Positions 48,336 to 57,232 of a stretch of DNA of 64,000 bases are shown one piece after another; position 1 is the first letter of the stretch; each line of letters opens with the position of its first letter. The position numbers were made by a program, and so were the translations under genes. This stretch comes from an uncultured Pseudovibrio sp. Lineage in GTDB: Bacteria > Pseudomonadota > Alphaproteobacteria > Rhizobiales > Stappiaceae. The notes below the pieces were generated by a model, which saw nothing but the letters and a program-made list of their open reading frames with translations, did no database searches and was not told where the DNA came from. The stretch spans positions 1-64,000 of the forward strand of contig CANMBS010000010.1 in NCBI GenBank assembly GCA_947496145.1. The letters run 5' to 3'.

Positions 48336-48548
48336 ATAGATAGGCTAATGAAAACTCTCCTGACCGACAAGCTACTCTCTACTGAAAGTGATAGGTGTGG
48401 CCTCAAACTCCACCATTTAAGCTATGAAGTTTAACTACTTGCAGTCAAAGTGATCTGAGCTGGATGATTGCGATCCGGATGCAAATAAGGTGATTGCAAT
48501 TCATCACTATTACCCTTGCGGCATGCCTGCTATGTGGGCTGGAGCCAG

Positions 48549-49151
48549 TCAGGCACTTTTTTTCTCACACCATTTGTGTGCCCAGTCATTTACCTGTTCT
48601 GCAAATTTTTCAGGAGCAAGCGGCAGCGATGAATTGGGGAAGACATAGATGAAACTGCGGGTGACGACGACACAATTTTCTTTCTGGAGAACCATGCACA
48701 TCAGATCGTGCCAGCAGAGTTCGTGATACTCTTCCGTTTCAGAGCGTACGGAAAAACGCTCTGGTGTTATGTGCACGTGGTATTCAAGGTTGCGTTTAAC
48801 GACTTCTTGCCAGACATTTTTTGTTTGGATTTCGGCTAGTCTTTTCCGGGCTTGTAAATTCCACCATCGTGATATGATGAGAACCGATAGATAAGTCAGG
48901 GTGATCATGAGAAAGGCAGCAAGCAGCATTGCTCCGCGTGAAAGGCTGGTTTGCTGTAACAGATAAATAAAACCCGCAATGGGCAGGCTAATTGCGCCAA
49001 TGGTGCCCCAAAATTCTAGGCGATGATAATATCGGGACCAGTCAGCGCCGTCGAAGCGTTTTCTGAAGTTATAGTGACAGTGCTTGTTGCCCTCCCGAAA
49101 ATCCTCCAGCTGGTCCATTGATATTCGATATTTAAATTCAATTGTTGTCAT
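48549..49151 (-). CDS. YcxB-like membrane protein
   Basis: 200 residues with two adjacent membrane helices (about 47-65 and 73-93) and a C-terminal cytoplasmic part (EYHVHITPERFSVRSETEE, then FIYVFPNSSLP). This resembles the YcxB-type C-terminal domain. Function is unknown in the family. It is transcribed divergently from the exonuclease gene. Confidence 0.7.
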   Translation of the reverse strand: MTTIEFKYRISMDQLEDFREGNKHCHYNFRKRFDGADWSRYYHRLEFWGTIGAISLPIAGFIYLLQQTSLSRGAMLLAAFLMITLTYLSVLIISRWWNLQARKRLAEIQTKNVWQEVVKRNLEYHVHITPERFSVRSETEEYHELCWHDLMCMVLQKENCVVVTRSFIYVFPNSSLPLAPEKFAEQVNDWAHKWCEKKSA

Positions 49152-49232
49152 TTCAGAGTGTCTTTATGATCGAAAAACAGCTTTGAGCGTGTTTCGGCAA
49201 AGCTGACAGAGTTATTGTGTTCAGGGGTATTT

Positions 49233-49871
49233 ATGAAGGCAGCAATCATTTTTGACTGTGAATTCCTTGTAACTGAAAATGCTCAGCGTCGGTTTTGGTG
49301 CGGTCCGTATGATCCTGACCCGGTTATTGTCCAGATTGGGGCAGTAAAAATATCCCTGAGTGATGGCTTTGAATTCATTGATACTTTCAAAACCTATATC
49401 AATCCAGTTGACCGTTATGGCAATAGATGTGCTCTTGATCCGTTTTTCACCAGGCTAACGGGTATCACGCAACAGAGGATTGATCGTGAGGGCACCTCCT
49501 TGCTGGATGCCAATGAGCGGCTGCGTGAATTTGCCGAGGACGCTACGCTCTGGTCCTGGGGGAAAGACGAGCTGAACATGATGGCGATCAGTTGCTATGT
49601 TGCAGGTATTGAGCCGTCTTTACCTGCACATAGATTCGACAATGCCTGTAAGCTCATGCTCGCTGCCGGAATGCCCTATGAGGACATTAAACGGACACGC
49701 AGTAACGCTCTGGCCAGTTATTTTGAAATAGAGCATCCTCCCTTAAGAGGGCACGACGCTTTAGAGGATGCTCTCTCAGTTGCTTATGTCATCCAGCATC
49801 TTTTGAGGGAAAAACGCCTTTCTCACGCGGATTTTGAAACCAATAGTGCTGACCTCAACCTTCTGGCCTAA
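49233..49871 (+). CDS. DEDDh-type 3'-5' exonuclease
   Basis: 212 residues with an RNase T/DnaQ-like fold. Asp8 and Glu10 in FDCEF form Exo I. An intermediate Asp occurs in WGKDE, and His174 and Asp179 in GHDALEDALS form Exo III. It should remove nucleotides from 3' ends of DNA or RNA, perhaps in repair or RNA maturation. I use the ATG at 49233 with AGGGG upstream. It is not fused to a polymerase or helicase domain. Confidence 0.85.
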   Translation: MKAAIIFDCEFLVTENAQRRFWCGPYDPDPVIVQIGAVKISLSDGFEFIDTFKTYINPVDRYGNRCALDPFFTRLTGITQQRIDREGTSLLDANERLREFAEDATLWSWGKDELNMMAISCYVAGIEPSLPAHRFDNACKLMLAAGMPYEDIKRTRSNALASYFEIEHPPLRGHDALEDALSVAYVIQHLLREKRLSHADFETNSADLNLLA

Positions 49872-50088
49872 ATGCTGAGAAGAGGCAGGACCTCTCCACC
49901 ACGGCTTTCGGGTGAGTTTTCTGAATACCTGAGCTGTTTTCATTAGCCGTGCATTGTGTGCAGGCCGGTGAAGGAGAAAAAGCGCTGGGCCTGCAACGTG
50001 ACTGAGGCTTCTGTTTCACTGCTGGTCTTTATTGCTGGTGTATGTATATTGCGTTTTATCGGGCGATCTTTAGCAGGAGCTTTCAGGT

Positions 50089-50514
50089 ATGGCTGTACAT
50101 GGTGGAACGGATTTGCAAGTTTTGCTTGCGTCTATGGAGGCAAGCCTTTCTGAAGAGAGCTTTGTTTTTGCCAGCTTTCCCAATAGCGATATGATGAAGC
50201 TTGCAGCTTTTAATCCGCTTGGGTTGTTCTGGGAAAATGAGGGGCTGACGGCTATTCTTTCCGTTGCAAATGCCGGGAAAGCTGGTGTTGAAACGGAGCC
50301 GGGTTTTCGCCGGATTTCTCTGGCTGTGCATAGCTCGCTTGAGGCTGTCGGGCTCACAGCAGCGCTTTCAAAGGCGCTGGCTGATGCGGGGATTTCGGCC
50401 AATGTGGTCGCAGCATTTTATCACGACCACATTTTTGTGCCTGATGATAAAGCAGAAGCTGCGCTCACTGCACTCAATGAGCTGAGCCTTGCAGCGGGGG
50501 CGGTATCAGGCTAG
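50089..50514 (+). CDS. ACT-domain protein
   Basis: 141 residues with two ACT-like units. The second is clear: RRISLAVHSSLEAVGLTAALSKALADAGIS with NVVAAFYHDHIFVPDD. ACT domains bind amino acids or similar ligands. This stand-alone type resembles small ACT proteins with no catalytic domain. Its last 9 bases overlap the end of the convergent GGDEF-EAL gene. Confidence 0.78.
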   Translation: MAVHGGTDLQVLLASMEASLSEESFVFASFPNSDMMKLAAFNPLGLFWENEGLTAILSVANAGKAGVETEPGFRRISLAVHSSLEAVGLTAALSKALADAGISANVVAAFYHDHIFVPDDKAEAALTALNELSLAAGAVSG

Positions 50515-52581
50515 GGCACTTAGCGGCGTTGTGGCAGCCGGGACCACTTGCTGACCATTGAGGAGACACTCAAAGGTTTGCGGTGACACTGCCGGGGAAT
50601 AAAGGTAGCCCTGATATTCATGGCACTGGAGCTTTTGAATTTGCCGGAGTTGCTCGTGGGTTTCGATGCCTTCGGCAACCAGTGTGAGGTTGAGCAGGCG
50701 GCCCATTTGCACAATCATCTGTACGATTGGCCAGCGCTTTGTATCTGCAATGAAAGAACGGTCAATCTTGAGGCTGGTGACCGGGTAGCGTTGCAGGTAG
50801 CCAAGATTTGAATAGCCGGTGCCAAAATCGTCAATTTCCAGCGAAAAGCCCAGATCGCGCAGGGCGGTGAGTTCCTTCAGGGTTTCATTCGCATCACTGA
50901 GAAGAGCGCTTTCGGTTATTTCCAGCCGAATGGCACTGGCACAGGCTCCGGTTTCGATGAGGTTGCGGTGTAAGCGCTGGGATATTTTTCCGCGTCGGAA
51001 CTGAGAAGGGGAGAGATTGATGGAAATGGAAATGTCGTGTCCGGCAAGTTGCCAGTTTTTTTGCTGCCTCATGGCCTGATAGGCGACCCAGTCACCAATC
51101 TCATCTATCATGCCAGCTTCCTCGGCGATCTCTATGAAGCCAGCAGCAGAGACCAGACCCCGGGTGGGATGGTGCCAGCGCAATAATCCTTCAGCGCCGA
51201 CAATCTTGTTGGTCTGTACATCCAGACGGGGCTGATAGTGGACAGCAAGCTCCTGATTGCGCAGGGCCTGACGAAGTGCGTTTTCCAAACTAACCCGTTC
51301 TTCGGCCTCTCGGGACATGGAGTTGTTAAAGAAACAGATGCCGTCTCTGCCCAAATCCTTTGCCTTATACATGGCAAGGTCGGCTTTGCGCATGAGCGTG
51401 TCCAGATCTGCGCCGTGTTCAGGGAAGGTGCATACACCGATTGATAGTGTGACCTGTAACGTGTGTCCGCGTACCTTACATGGTTTTGACAGGGCGTTTC
51501 TGATTTCGCGGCTTATTTCGTCCAGAAGATCGGCATCGGCGACGCTGGCGATCAAAACGACGAACTCATCTCCGCCGAGACGAGCGACGAAGCCAAGCCC
51601 GTCAATGACATCTTTCAGGCGTTTGGCGATGATGACGAGAAGGTCATCGCCGACAAGGTGACCGAGCGTGTCGTTGATGGTTTTAAAGCGGTCCAGATCA
51701 ATAAAAATAAGTGCGCCGGGACTTCCTGTGAGGCGCATGTTGTCCAGATGACGTTCTGCTTCGATCTCTAAAAAAGCACGATTGGCAAGGCCGGTGAGGG
51801 TATCATGATGCGCCAGATAGCGGACCTCGTGCTCCGCGTTCAGTCGCTTGGTGACATCTGTTGCGCTGAGCAGGATGGCGGGTCTGCCGGAGTGAGGGTC
51901 AAATCCGCTGCGGGCGTTCAGGTCAAACCAGCGTTCTCCTTGTGAGGAGTGCATAAGCGCGACCAGATTGGTTCTGCCGGTTTTGTTCAGCTCGTCCATC
52001 AGGGCTTCATAGTCCTTGATGTTGCACATGCGGCTTTTCAGGTCTTCACAGTCAGAGGGGCGGTTCTGGCGGCTTGCCGGATTTTCAAAGGTGAGTTTGC
52101 CTGTGTCATCAAACATGGTGATCATGGCAGTGGTAAAGTGCAGAACCTGAGCGCTTCTTATCTGGACGGGTTCTTTTCCAACCTCAGAGATAAACTGAAT
52201 CAGCAAGCCGGGGTTGCCTGTGGTCAGAGTTTGCCGGGACATGGAACAATAAACGCAGACAGGGTCAGACTCTGAATAAATGGTGAGGTAGTCGGTGATG
52301 TGGTTTTCATCCCGAACACGTTTTAAGTAGGAATGAAGCAAGCGCTTGTAGGCTGGGTCTTCGAACGGGGCGGGCAGATCGGTACAGAACGATCTGTTGG
52401 GATCGATGCACTCTTTCAGGTCTAATCCCAGAAATGACAGGCCCGCATCATTGGCCCAGACAAGTTTGGTCTGGCTGATATCGATGACGTAAACAGGGAT
52501 ATCAATGCGGGCATAAGCGCGCTGATCAGCGGATGGGACGGGTGAATAATAAAGGAGGTCGTTATCCAGAGGTGCAGTCAA
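50506..52581 (-). CDS. PAS-GGDEF-EAL cyclic-di-GMP signalling protein
   Basis: 691 residues. N-terminal PAS-like sensor regions (about 25-130 and 140-250) are followed by GGDEF (GGDEF at 336-340 in RLGGDEFVVL) and EAL (about 440-675, Glu464 in GAEGLLRWHHP). The GGDEF motif is intact, so it could make cyclic di-GMP. The EAL signature reads EGL but keeps the glutamate, so it could still degrade it. No RxxD inhibition site precedes GGDEF. No membrane segment is evident, so a cytosolic sensor is likely. Confidence 0.94.
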   Translation of the reverse strand: MTAPLDNDLLYYSPVPSADQRAYARIDIPVYVIDISQTKLVWANDAGLSFLGLDLKECIDPNRSFCTDLPAPFEDPAYKRLLHSYLKRVRDENHITDYLTIYSESDPVCVYCSMSRQTLTTGNPGLLIQFISEVGKEPVQIRSAQVLHFTTAMITMFDDTGKLTFENPASRQNRPSDCEDLKSRMCNIKDYEALMDELNKTGRTNLVALMHSSQGERWFDLNARSGFDPHSGRPAILLSATDVTKRLNAEHEVRYLAHHDTLTGLANRAFLEIEAERHLDNMRLTGSPGALIFIDLDRFKTINDTLGHLVGDDLLVIIAKRLKDVIDGLGFVARLGGDEFVVLIASVADADLLDEISREIRNALSKPCKVRGHTLQVTLSIGVCTFPEHGADLDTLMRKADLAMYKAKDLGRDGICFFNNSMSREAEERVSLENALRQALRNQELAVHYQPRLDVQTNKIVGAEGLLRWHHPTRGLVSAAGFIEIAEEAGMIDEIGDWVAYQAMRQQKNWQLAGHDISISINLSPSQFRRGKISQRLHRNLIETGACASAIRLEITESALLSDANETLKELTALRDLGFSLEIDDFGTGYSNLGYLQRYPVTSLKIDRSFIADTKRWPIVQMIVQMGRLLNLTLVAEGIETHEQLRQIQKLQCHEYQGYLYSPAVSPQTFECLLNGQQVVPAATTPLSALA

Positions 52582-52956
52582 AGCCCAGTTCCCTTCGTGC
52601 TACCCCAGTGCTTGAGGTAACATCTCCGGCATGTCTACCCGTGAATATACACACGTAGAAATAGATGGAAGTTTCTACTTATTATGAGAGTTGTAAAGTT
52701 ATCAAAACGTTATTTCTTTGATTTTAAGTTGGGTTATGGGAAGAAAGAATGTGTCCTGCGTGTTTCTGTGGCTTTCGAACCTGGTCCCTCATATCCGGTG
52801 GGAGCCAAAAGCAGGGAGGATACACTTCATTTTCCTAGGGAATTTCTGTTAGGCTATGACTTTGCGTGTTTGCGGTCTGGCGCAGGATCTTTTAGTTATA
52901 TTGATAAGAGTCTGCCGCGTGGGGCGGTAGCGCATAGAAGGGAGCATGTCATTCGC
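52582..52956 (+). promoter_or_regulatory. Divergent promoter region upstream of the ClpP-like gene
   Basis: 375 bases between the start of the GGDEF-EAL gene and the ClpP-like start. The plus-strand frame is open through most of it, but the predicted residues do not resemble a ClpP N-terminus. No firm operator or promoter was identified. Confidence 0.3.
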
Positions 52957-53571
52957 ATGACGAACTATTGTGCTTCGCCGTCCGTTCGCCTTGAAGGGGA
53001 CGAAGACGCGCCAAAAAATCCTGAAAAGTCCATCCCGGTGGACAAGCATCTTTTTGATGCACGTACCGTGTTGATTACAGGACCTGTGACACAAGAGATG
53101 GCTCAGGATGTCTGTTCCCGTCTGCTTGCACTTTCTCAGGTCAGCAGTGATCCGATCACCGTGATTGTGTCTTCTCCGGGCGGACACGTTGAATCAGGTG
53201 ATATGATCCATGACATGATCCGGTTCATTCAGCCGGAAGTGCGTATTCTGGGCATGGGCTGGGTCGCAAGTGCTGGTGCACTGATTTATGTGTCCGTGCC
53301 AAAAGAGCGCCGGTTCTGTACATCAAACACACGCTTCCTGCTGCATCAACCATCTGGCGGTGCTGGTGGTATGGCAACTGACATTGAGATTCAGGCCAAA
53401 GAAATTCTGAAGATGCGTGATCGTCTGAATCAGATCTTTGCGGATGCAACTGGTCAGAAGCTTGAGCGTATTGAGAAAGATACGGACCGCGATTACTGGA
53501 TGAGTCCTGAAGAGGGCATCGAGTACGGCCTTGTTGGCAAAGTGGTTAAGAACGTTTCTGAGCTGGCCTAA
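52957..53571 (+). CDS. ClpP-like serine protease (variant of the proteolytic subunit)
   Basis: About 204 residues, a ClpP/crotonase-fold protease. The triad can be placed: Ser105 in [10 protein letters not shown], His130 in FLLHQPSGG and Asp179 in TDRDYWMS. The serine context (VASAGA) differs from the usual ClpP ASMGA. The N-terminal processing region is also unusual, so this is likely a divergent ClpP paralogue. No clpX or clpA is adjacent, although clpS-clpA lies 9 kb downstream. The start at 52957 is chosen from domain length, and the ribosome site is weak. Confidence 0.85.
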   Translation: MTNYCASPSVRLEGDEDAPKNPEKSIPVDKHLFDARTVLITGPVTQEMAQDVCSRLLALSQVSSDPITVIVSSPGGHVESGDMIHDMIRFIQPEVRILGMGWVASAGALIYVSVPKERRFCTSNTRFLLHQPSGGAGGMATDIEIQAKEILKMRDRLNQIFADATGQKLERIEKDTDRDYWMSPEEGIEYGLVGKVVKNVSELA

Positions 53572-53598
53572 CGGTCACAAACCACGTTCTTTCAAATT

Positions 53599-53626
53599 AA
53601 AAGGCAGCCTCCGGGCTGCCTTTTTT
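53599..53626 (+). terminator. Terminator after the ClpP-like gene
   Basis: A 9-11-bp GC-rich stem (AAGGCAGCC/GGCTGCCTT) with a TCCG loop and six Ts, 28 bases past the stop codon. It may also serve the convergent thiE. Confidence 0.9.
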
Positions 53627-53649
53627 GCATCAGGTGAATGCTGTATGCT

Positions 53650-54267
53650 CTAACGCTGCCAGATTCTGGAGGCTTCCAGCCACTCGGCGGCACGTGCTGC
53701 GGGGTCTTCTGCTTTTGCAACATCGGAGATGGTGGCGATGGAATCTGCGCCAGCGGCAAAGACATCTGCTGCCCGCTCGAGTGTGATGCCGCCAATGGCA
53801 ATGAGCGGCTTACTGGTGCGTTCGCGCCATCTTTTCAATGTTTCAAGGCCCTGCGGTTGCCAGCGGAGTTCTTTGGTGGCGGTGTTGTAAATTGGACCGA
53901 GCGCAATGTAGTTGGGGTTCAGCGCCAATGCAGAATCCAGCTCAGCCTGATCGTGAGTTGAGATGCCGTAGTAGATACCTGCAGAACGCAATGCGTGGAA
54001 GTCGGCGGTTTTCAGGTCTTCCTGTCCCAGATGCACATAGCCAGCGTTTGCATCGTATGCCGCTTTCCAGTGATCGTTGACCACAAGCACGCAACCAGCT
54101 TTATCGCATAAACGCTTTGCCTGTTTGATCTGGAGGAGAATTTCATCCTCTGGCTTGTCTTTGAGGCGGAGCTGAACAGTTTTTACGCCAAGGGGCAGGA
54201 AGTTTGGAAGATGGGCGACATCATCAATGATCAGATAAAAACGATCTAGCATTTCGGGTATTCTCAT
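53650..54267 (-). CDS. thiE: Thiamine phosphate synthase
   Basis: 205 residues of the ThiE family, which joins HMP-pyrophosphate with the thiazole phosphate to form thiamine monophosphate. Family landmarks are VNDHWKAAYDANAGYVHLGQ, STHDQAELDSALAL, ALGPIYNTATKE and IAIGGITLERAADV. It is a solitary gene. I do not see a TPP riboswitch upstream. Some related genomes keep more than one thiE-like gene. Confidence 0.9.
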   Translation of the reverse strand: MRIPEMLDRFYLIIDDVAHLPNFLPLGVKTVQLRLKDKPEDEILLQIKQAKRLCDKAGCVLVVNDHWKAAYDANAGYVHLGQEDLKTADFHALRSAGIYYGISTHDQAELDSALALNPNYIALGPIYNTATKELRWQPQGLETLKRWRERTSKPLIAIGGITLERAADVFAAGADSIATISDVAKAEDPAARAAEWLEASRIWQR

Positions 54268-54591
54268 TTAAGCAGACGGTGAGCGGATGGGATTTCACCG
54301 AATGTGTGCTGCGTTCATATTTTAGCTGAAAATAAAAGCTGCAACCGATGTTGGCTATAAATTTCATAAAATTTGACTATTTAGCACCTGTATCTGGATT
54401 GATTTGTGGAGATACCTTGGGAGAAGCCGTGGAGATCCTTTCGGCCTGTCTTCGTAAGCCTGTGGCACCTCTCAATAATTCGGTGAAGACACGAAATTGT
54501 CCGTAAAGCGGCGGCTTGTTGTGAGCAAATGCACACCCTGCGCATGCCGGTATAATCCGCTCATGGTAACGGGTTGGTGCATCAGGATGCC
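54268..54591. other. Intergenic region upstream of thiE
   Basis: 324 bases with no supportable gene. No thiamine-box core was seen on the minus strand. Confidence 0.4.
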
Positions 54592-55308
54592 TTAACTCTC
54601 GTTATTGAGGCGATCCTGCTCATTCGGACCGGGTAAGACAGCTTTTCTTGCCTTGGAGAAGAACTGACGGCGGAGCAATACGGCTGTTACCATGAAGGTG
54701 GTGGCCATAAACACAAAGGGACCTGCAAACAAGCCGAGATAGCCAACTGCGAAGAAAAGAGCTTGTTGTCCGCTGCTGAAGTGACGGCCTGCCAGTGTTG
54801 CCAGACGTGCGGCACGCAAGGAAGCTTCAATGGCCTCTTCGTTTTCTTCATGACAATCATCGGGAATAGACCCCATGACGATTGTTGTGTAGTTGAACAA
54901 GCGATATGCCCACCCGAATTTGAAGAAGGCATAAGCCAACAAGATCATCAAGCCAAAAGCTTTGAGTTCATTTTGGAGCGGATCCTGCAAATAAGGAAGG
55001 TTCAGTCTGCTGGCAATGGCTGTGACTTCATCCATTGCGCTGAGCAGGGTCATTGTTCCACCGATTGCGAGCAGGCTTGCGGAGGCGAAAAAGGCTGTAC
55101 CCTGTTGCAGTCCAGAGGCAATATTAGTGTCAGCAATGCGCACTTCGCGCCTGAGCATGGACCGCATCCAGCGGTAGCGGTGTGCATCCATGGCGTGAGA
55201 GAGACTGTGTTTTGACCAGGGGCTCTTATAGGCAAGCCAGCCATAAAGAACCCAGCAACTCAGGAAAAACAGGATAGCAATGAGGTTTGGCAGTTGAGTT
55301 TGAAGCAT
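54592..55308 (-). CDS. DUF599-family membrane protein
   Basis: 238 residues with four predicted membrane helices. The family pattern of a short N-terminal helix followed by MLRREVRIADTNIASGLQQGTAFFAS-like sequence, and a central FFKFGWAYRLFNYTT, is present. The function of DUF599 is unknown. It is probably monocistronic. Confidence 0.85.
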   Translation of the reverse strand: MLQTQLPNLIAILFFLSCWVLYGWLAYKSPWSKHSLSHAMDAHRYRWMRSMLRREVRIADTNIASGLQQGTAFFASASLLAIGGTMTLLSAMDEVTAIASRLNLPYLQDPLQNELKAFGLMILLAYAFFKFGWAYRLFNYTTIVMGSIPDDCHEENEEAIEASLRAARLATLAGRHFSSGQQALFFAVGYLGLFAGPFVFMATTFMVTAVLLRRQFFSKARKAVLPGPNEQDRLNNES

Positions 55309-55804
55309 CGGTTTATCTGTTTTTTATGCCTGAGTGCGGACAAGTGCGCAGTCTGTATTACTGAACTTTCATATGTTTGGCATGAATTGATGCTGGGAGC
55401 TAGAGGGCATGCCGGAGAGGGGGAGTTATGGACTGCTCTATTCACGGTAAACAGACTCAGAGTGTCAAATTCGGAAGGACCACTTTGAGGTATTGGAGGG
55501 GGAAGTCGTAAAGCTGACCTGTTTTAAACGAATTTTCTCAAAATAATTTGTGGTAAATTTTTCAGTGTTAACGCGATTTGTAATCGCTCTAAACTTATCT
55601 AACTCTTTGTAGTATTGGAATTTAATTGGGTAAATATATCTGTCATACTAAAGTATAAGGATAACTACGGTTAAGTTTCAGTGGAGAGCCGGGCGCAAAT
55701 TCGACATTTTGTTGTTGCGCTTGATGGAGAGAAGGGATATTTCGTGCGCCCTGTGGTGACTGGGGGTTCTCGGCACCCGCCTATCAACCATTAAACGGTG
55801 TTTT
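55309..55804 (+). promoter_or_regulatory. Intergenic region with a candidate structured leader
   Basis: Almost 500 bases without a gene on the strand. The 3' part (about 55683-55800) has several complementary blocks, such as GGGCGCA (near 55689) with TGCGCCC (near 55750), and a GGGGGTTCTCGGCACCC element, so it can fold into an RNA of roughly 120 nt just before the small frame at 55805. I could not match it to a known family. The 5' part is AT-rich and could contain the promoter. Confidence 0.35.
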
Positions 55805-55912
55805 ATGGATCACGAAATTCAGAAGTCCTGCTGGGGCGTCACGATGTGGACTGTGGCAACTCTCGGCGGCGTTATGGCACTGCTCTATGTGTTTGCAGGT
55901 GCCGGCAGCTGA
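55805..55912 (+). CDS. Candidate 35-residue single-pass membrane peptide
   Basis: MDHEIQKSCWGVTMWTVATL then a hydrophobic run ending in YVFAGAGS. A charged N-terminus and one membrane helix (residues about 10-32) make it look like a genuine small membrane protein. It is too short for routine gene finding. The ribosome site is weak. A very strong terminator follows 32 bases after the stop, which supports a dedicated short transcript. No characterised family is recognised, and it could instead be a non-coding RNA locus. Confidence 0.45.
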   Translation: MDHEIQKSCWGVTMWTVATLGGVMALLYVFAGAGS

Positions 55913-55944
55913 TCCCAAGAAGGCTGCAAGAACGCGGATTTTTT

Positions 55945-55981
55945 AAAAGGGAGTGCAGACAAGGTGTCTGCGCTCCCTTTT
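55945..55981 (+). terminator. Very strong terminator after the small ORF
   Basis: A 17-bp stem (55945-55961 with 55965-55981, one wobble pair) with a three-base loop and further Ts. It ends whatever is transcribed from the region starting near 55680. Confidence 0.9.
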
Positions 55982-56210
55982 TCTTTGAGCAGTTTTAACA
56001 AAATGCAGATTGCATGATGTGTCGCTTGTCACGGTTTGTACGCAGGAGAGCTTCTGCTTAACAGCGCGGAGCCGCCAGGCAAAAAAAAGGTTAAGCAGCC
56101 TTTGCTCATGCGAGCTGGTCAGGTTTTCAGATTTAAAAACGAGTGTGTTGCAGTTATCTTGAAGTGCGCTTTAGCTGGCAATTCGCAAAGCGACCTGTTA
56201 TTTGAGCGCT

Positions 56211-56657
56211 ATGACGTTACATCTGGTGAAACTTTGCGTTGGCGTGGAAAGCGTTGACCAGCTACGCAGTTATATTGAGCAACGGCAGGTTCTGGCGTTG
56301 TCGCATGGTTTGAGTGATGAGCAGATCCATACAACCCGTATGGTGCCAACACGCATTGATGAGCTGCTGGATGGCGGATCGCTTTATTGGGTGATCAAGG
56401 GCAATATTCAGGTTCGCCAGAAGCTGATTGATATCCGTGTGCACAAAGATGATGCAGGCAAGAAAAGCTGCGACCTTGTGATGGAGCCGTTCCTGCACCA
56501 GACGCAATTTCAGCCACGTCGGGCTTTTCAGGGCTGGCGATATTTAAAGGCAGCCGATGCGCCGCTGGATGTTACCGGACCAATGCTGGGACAAGATGAG
56601 CTTGCTGAGATGCCGGAAAAGATGCGCCGTGAGCTTCAGGAGCTTTGTCTGATTTAA
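56211..56657 (+). CDS. DUF1489 family protein
   Basis: 148 residues of a small cytosolic family found widely in alphaproteobacteria: MTLHLVKLCVGVESVD, TRMVPTRIDELLDGGSLYWV, RQKLIDIR and RAFQGWRYL. The function is unknown. I use the ATG at 56211 rather than the TTG at 56202. Confidence 0.88.
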   Translation: MTLHLVKLCVGVESVDQLRSYIEQRQVLALSHGLSDEQIHTTRMVPTRIDELLDGGSLYWVIKGNIQVRQKLIDIRVHKDDAGKKSCDLVMEPFLHQTQFQPRRAFQGWRYLKAADAPLDVTGPMLGQDELAEMPEKMRRELQELCLI

Positions 56658-56748
56658 AGGCTTCGGTGTCGCTTTTTAAAACTGGACCCGTCAACAGAGC
56701 TGGAATAGTCTGGGTGTGCCTTTAGGTGGGTATTGACTGGGGCATGCT

Positions 56749-57120
56749 ATGACCGAACTTATTGCTTCTATTGCTGGGCCGTATCTTTTGGTGACCGGTC
56801 TTGGTTTTCTAATTTCTGGTGATTTTTACAGGAGGATGATCGCGGCGCAGGCGGTCGCTGATCCAATCCTTATCAACCTGTCTGGTGCCGCGCACTTTAT
56901 CGTTGGCATGGTTGTGCTAGTTAATCATGTTGAAGCTTCGACTGTAGCTGAAGGGCTTGTCACACTGGTAGGTGCGGCAGCGGCCCTGAAAGGAGCAAGC
57001 CTTATCTTAGTTCCTGATTACATGATGAGATCACAGCAGATGGGTCGCAAGGGGATTGTTGTTACGGGATCAGCTTTCCTCGTGGCGGGAGCCTACCTTT
57101 GCTATGCCGGGTATTTGTAA
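56749..57120 (+). CDS. Small integral membrane protein
   Basis: 123 residues with about four helices and short loops (GPYLLVTGLGFLISGDFY, INLSGAAHFIVGMVVL). I do not recognise a named family. It lies 91 bases after the DUF1489 gene and ends before a strong terminator. Confidence 0.75.
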   Translation: MTELIASIAGPYLLVTGLGFLISGDFYRRMIAAQAVADPILINLSGAAHFIVGMVVLVNHVEASTVAEGLVTLVGAAAALKGASLILVPDYMMRSQQMGRKGIVVTGSAFLVAGAYLCYAGYL

Positions 57121-57148
57121 GTTTTCGCTGAGAGCGGCGGCATAAAAG

Positions 57149-57185
57149 AACTCCGGGTAGTTGCGTTCAATTACCCGGAGTTTTT
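57149..57185 (+). terminator. Terminator between the membrane protein gene and panC
   Basis: A 15-bp stem with one wobble pair (57149-57163 with 57168-57182), a CGTT loop and five Ts. panC ends 48 bases further on the other strand. Confidence 0.88.
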
Positions 57186-57232
57186 GCGCATATCCAGTTT
57201 TATCGAGGCAGTATTGTGCTTTGAAAACAGGC

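Noticed and set aside
55690-55800. 6S RNA or a ribosomal RNA fragment in the structured region
   Set aside because: A short segment resembles a 23S 3'-end stretch in reverse, but the similarity ends after about ten bases. The 6S fold was not demonstrated.
55798-55998. A 66-codon frame overlapping the 35-residue candidate
   Set aside because: It runs through the strong terminator and its sequence has no coherent features, whereas the shorter frame has a clean membrane helix.
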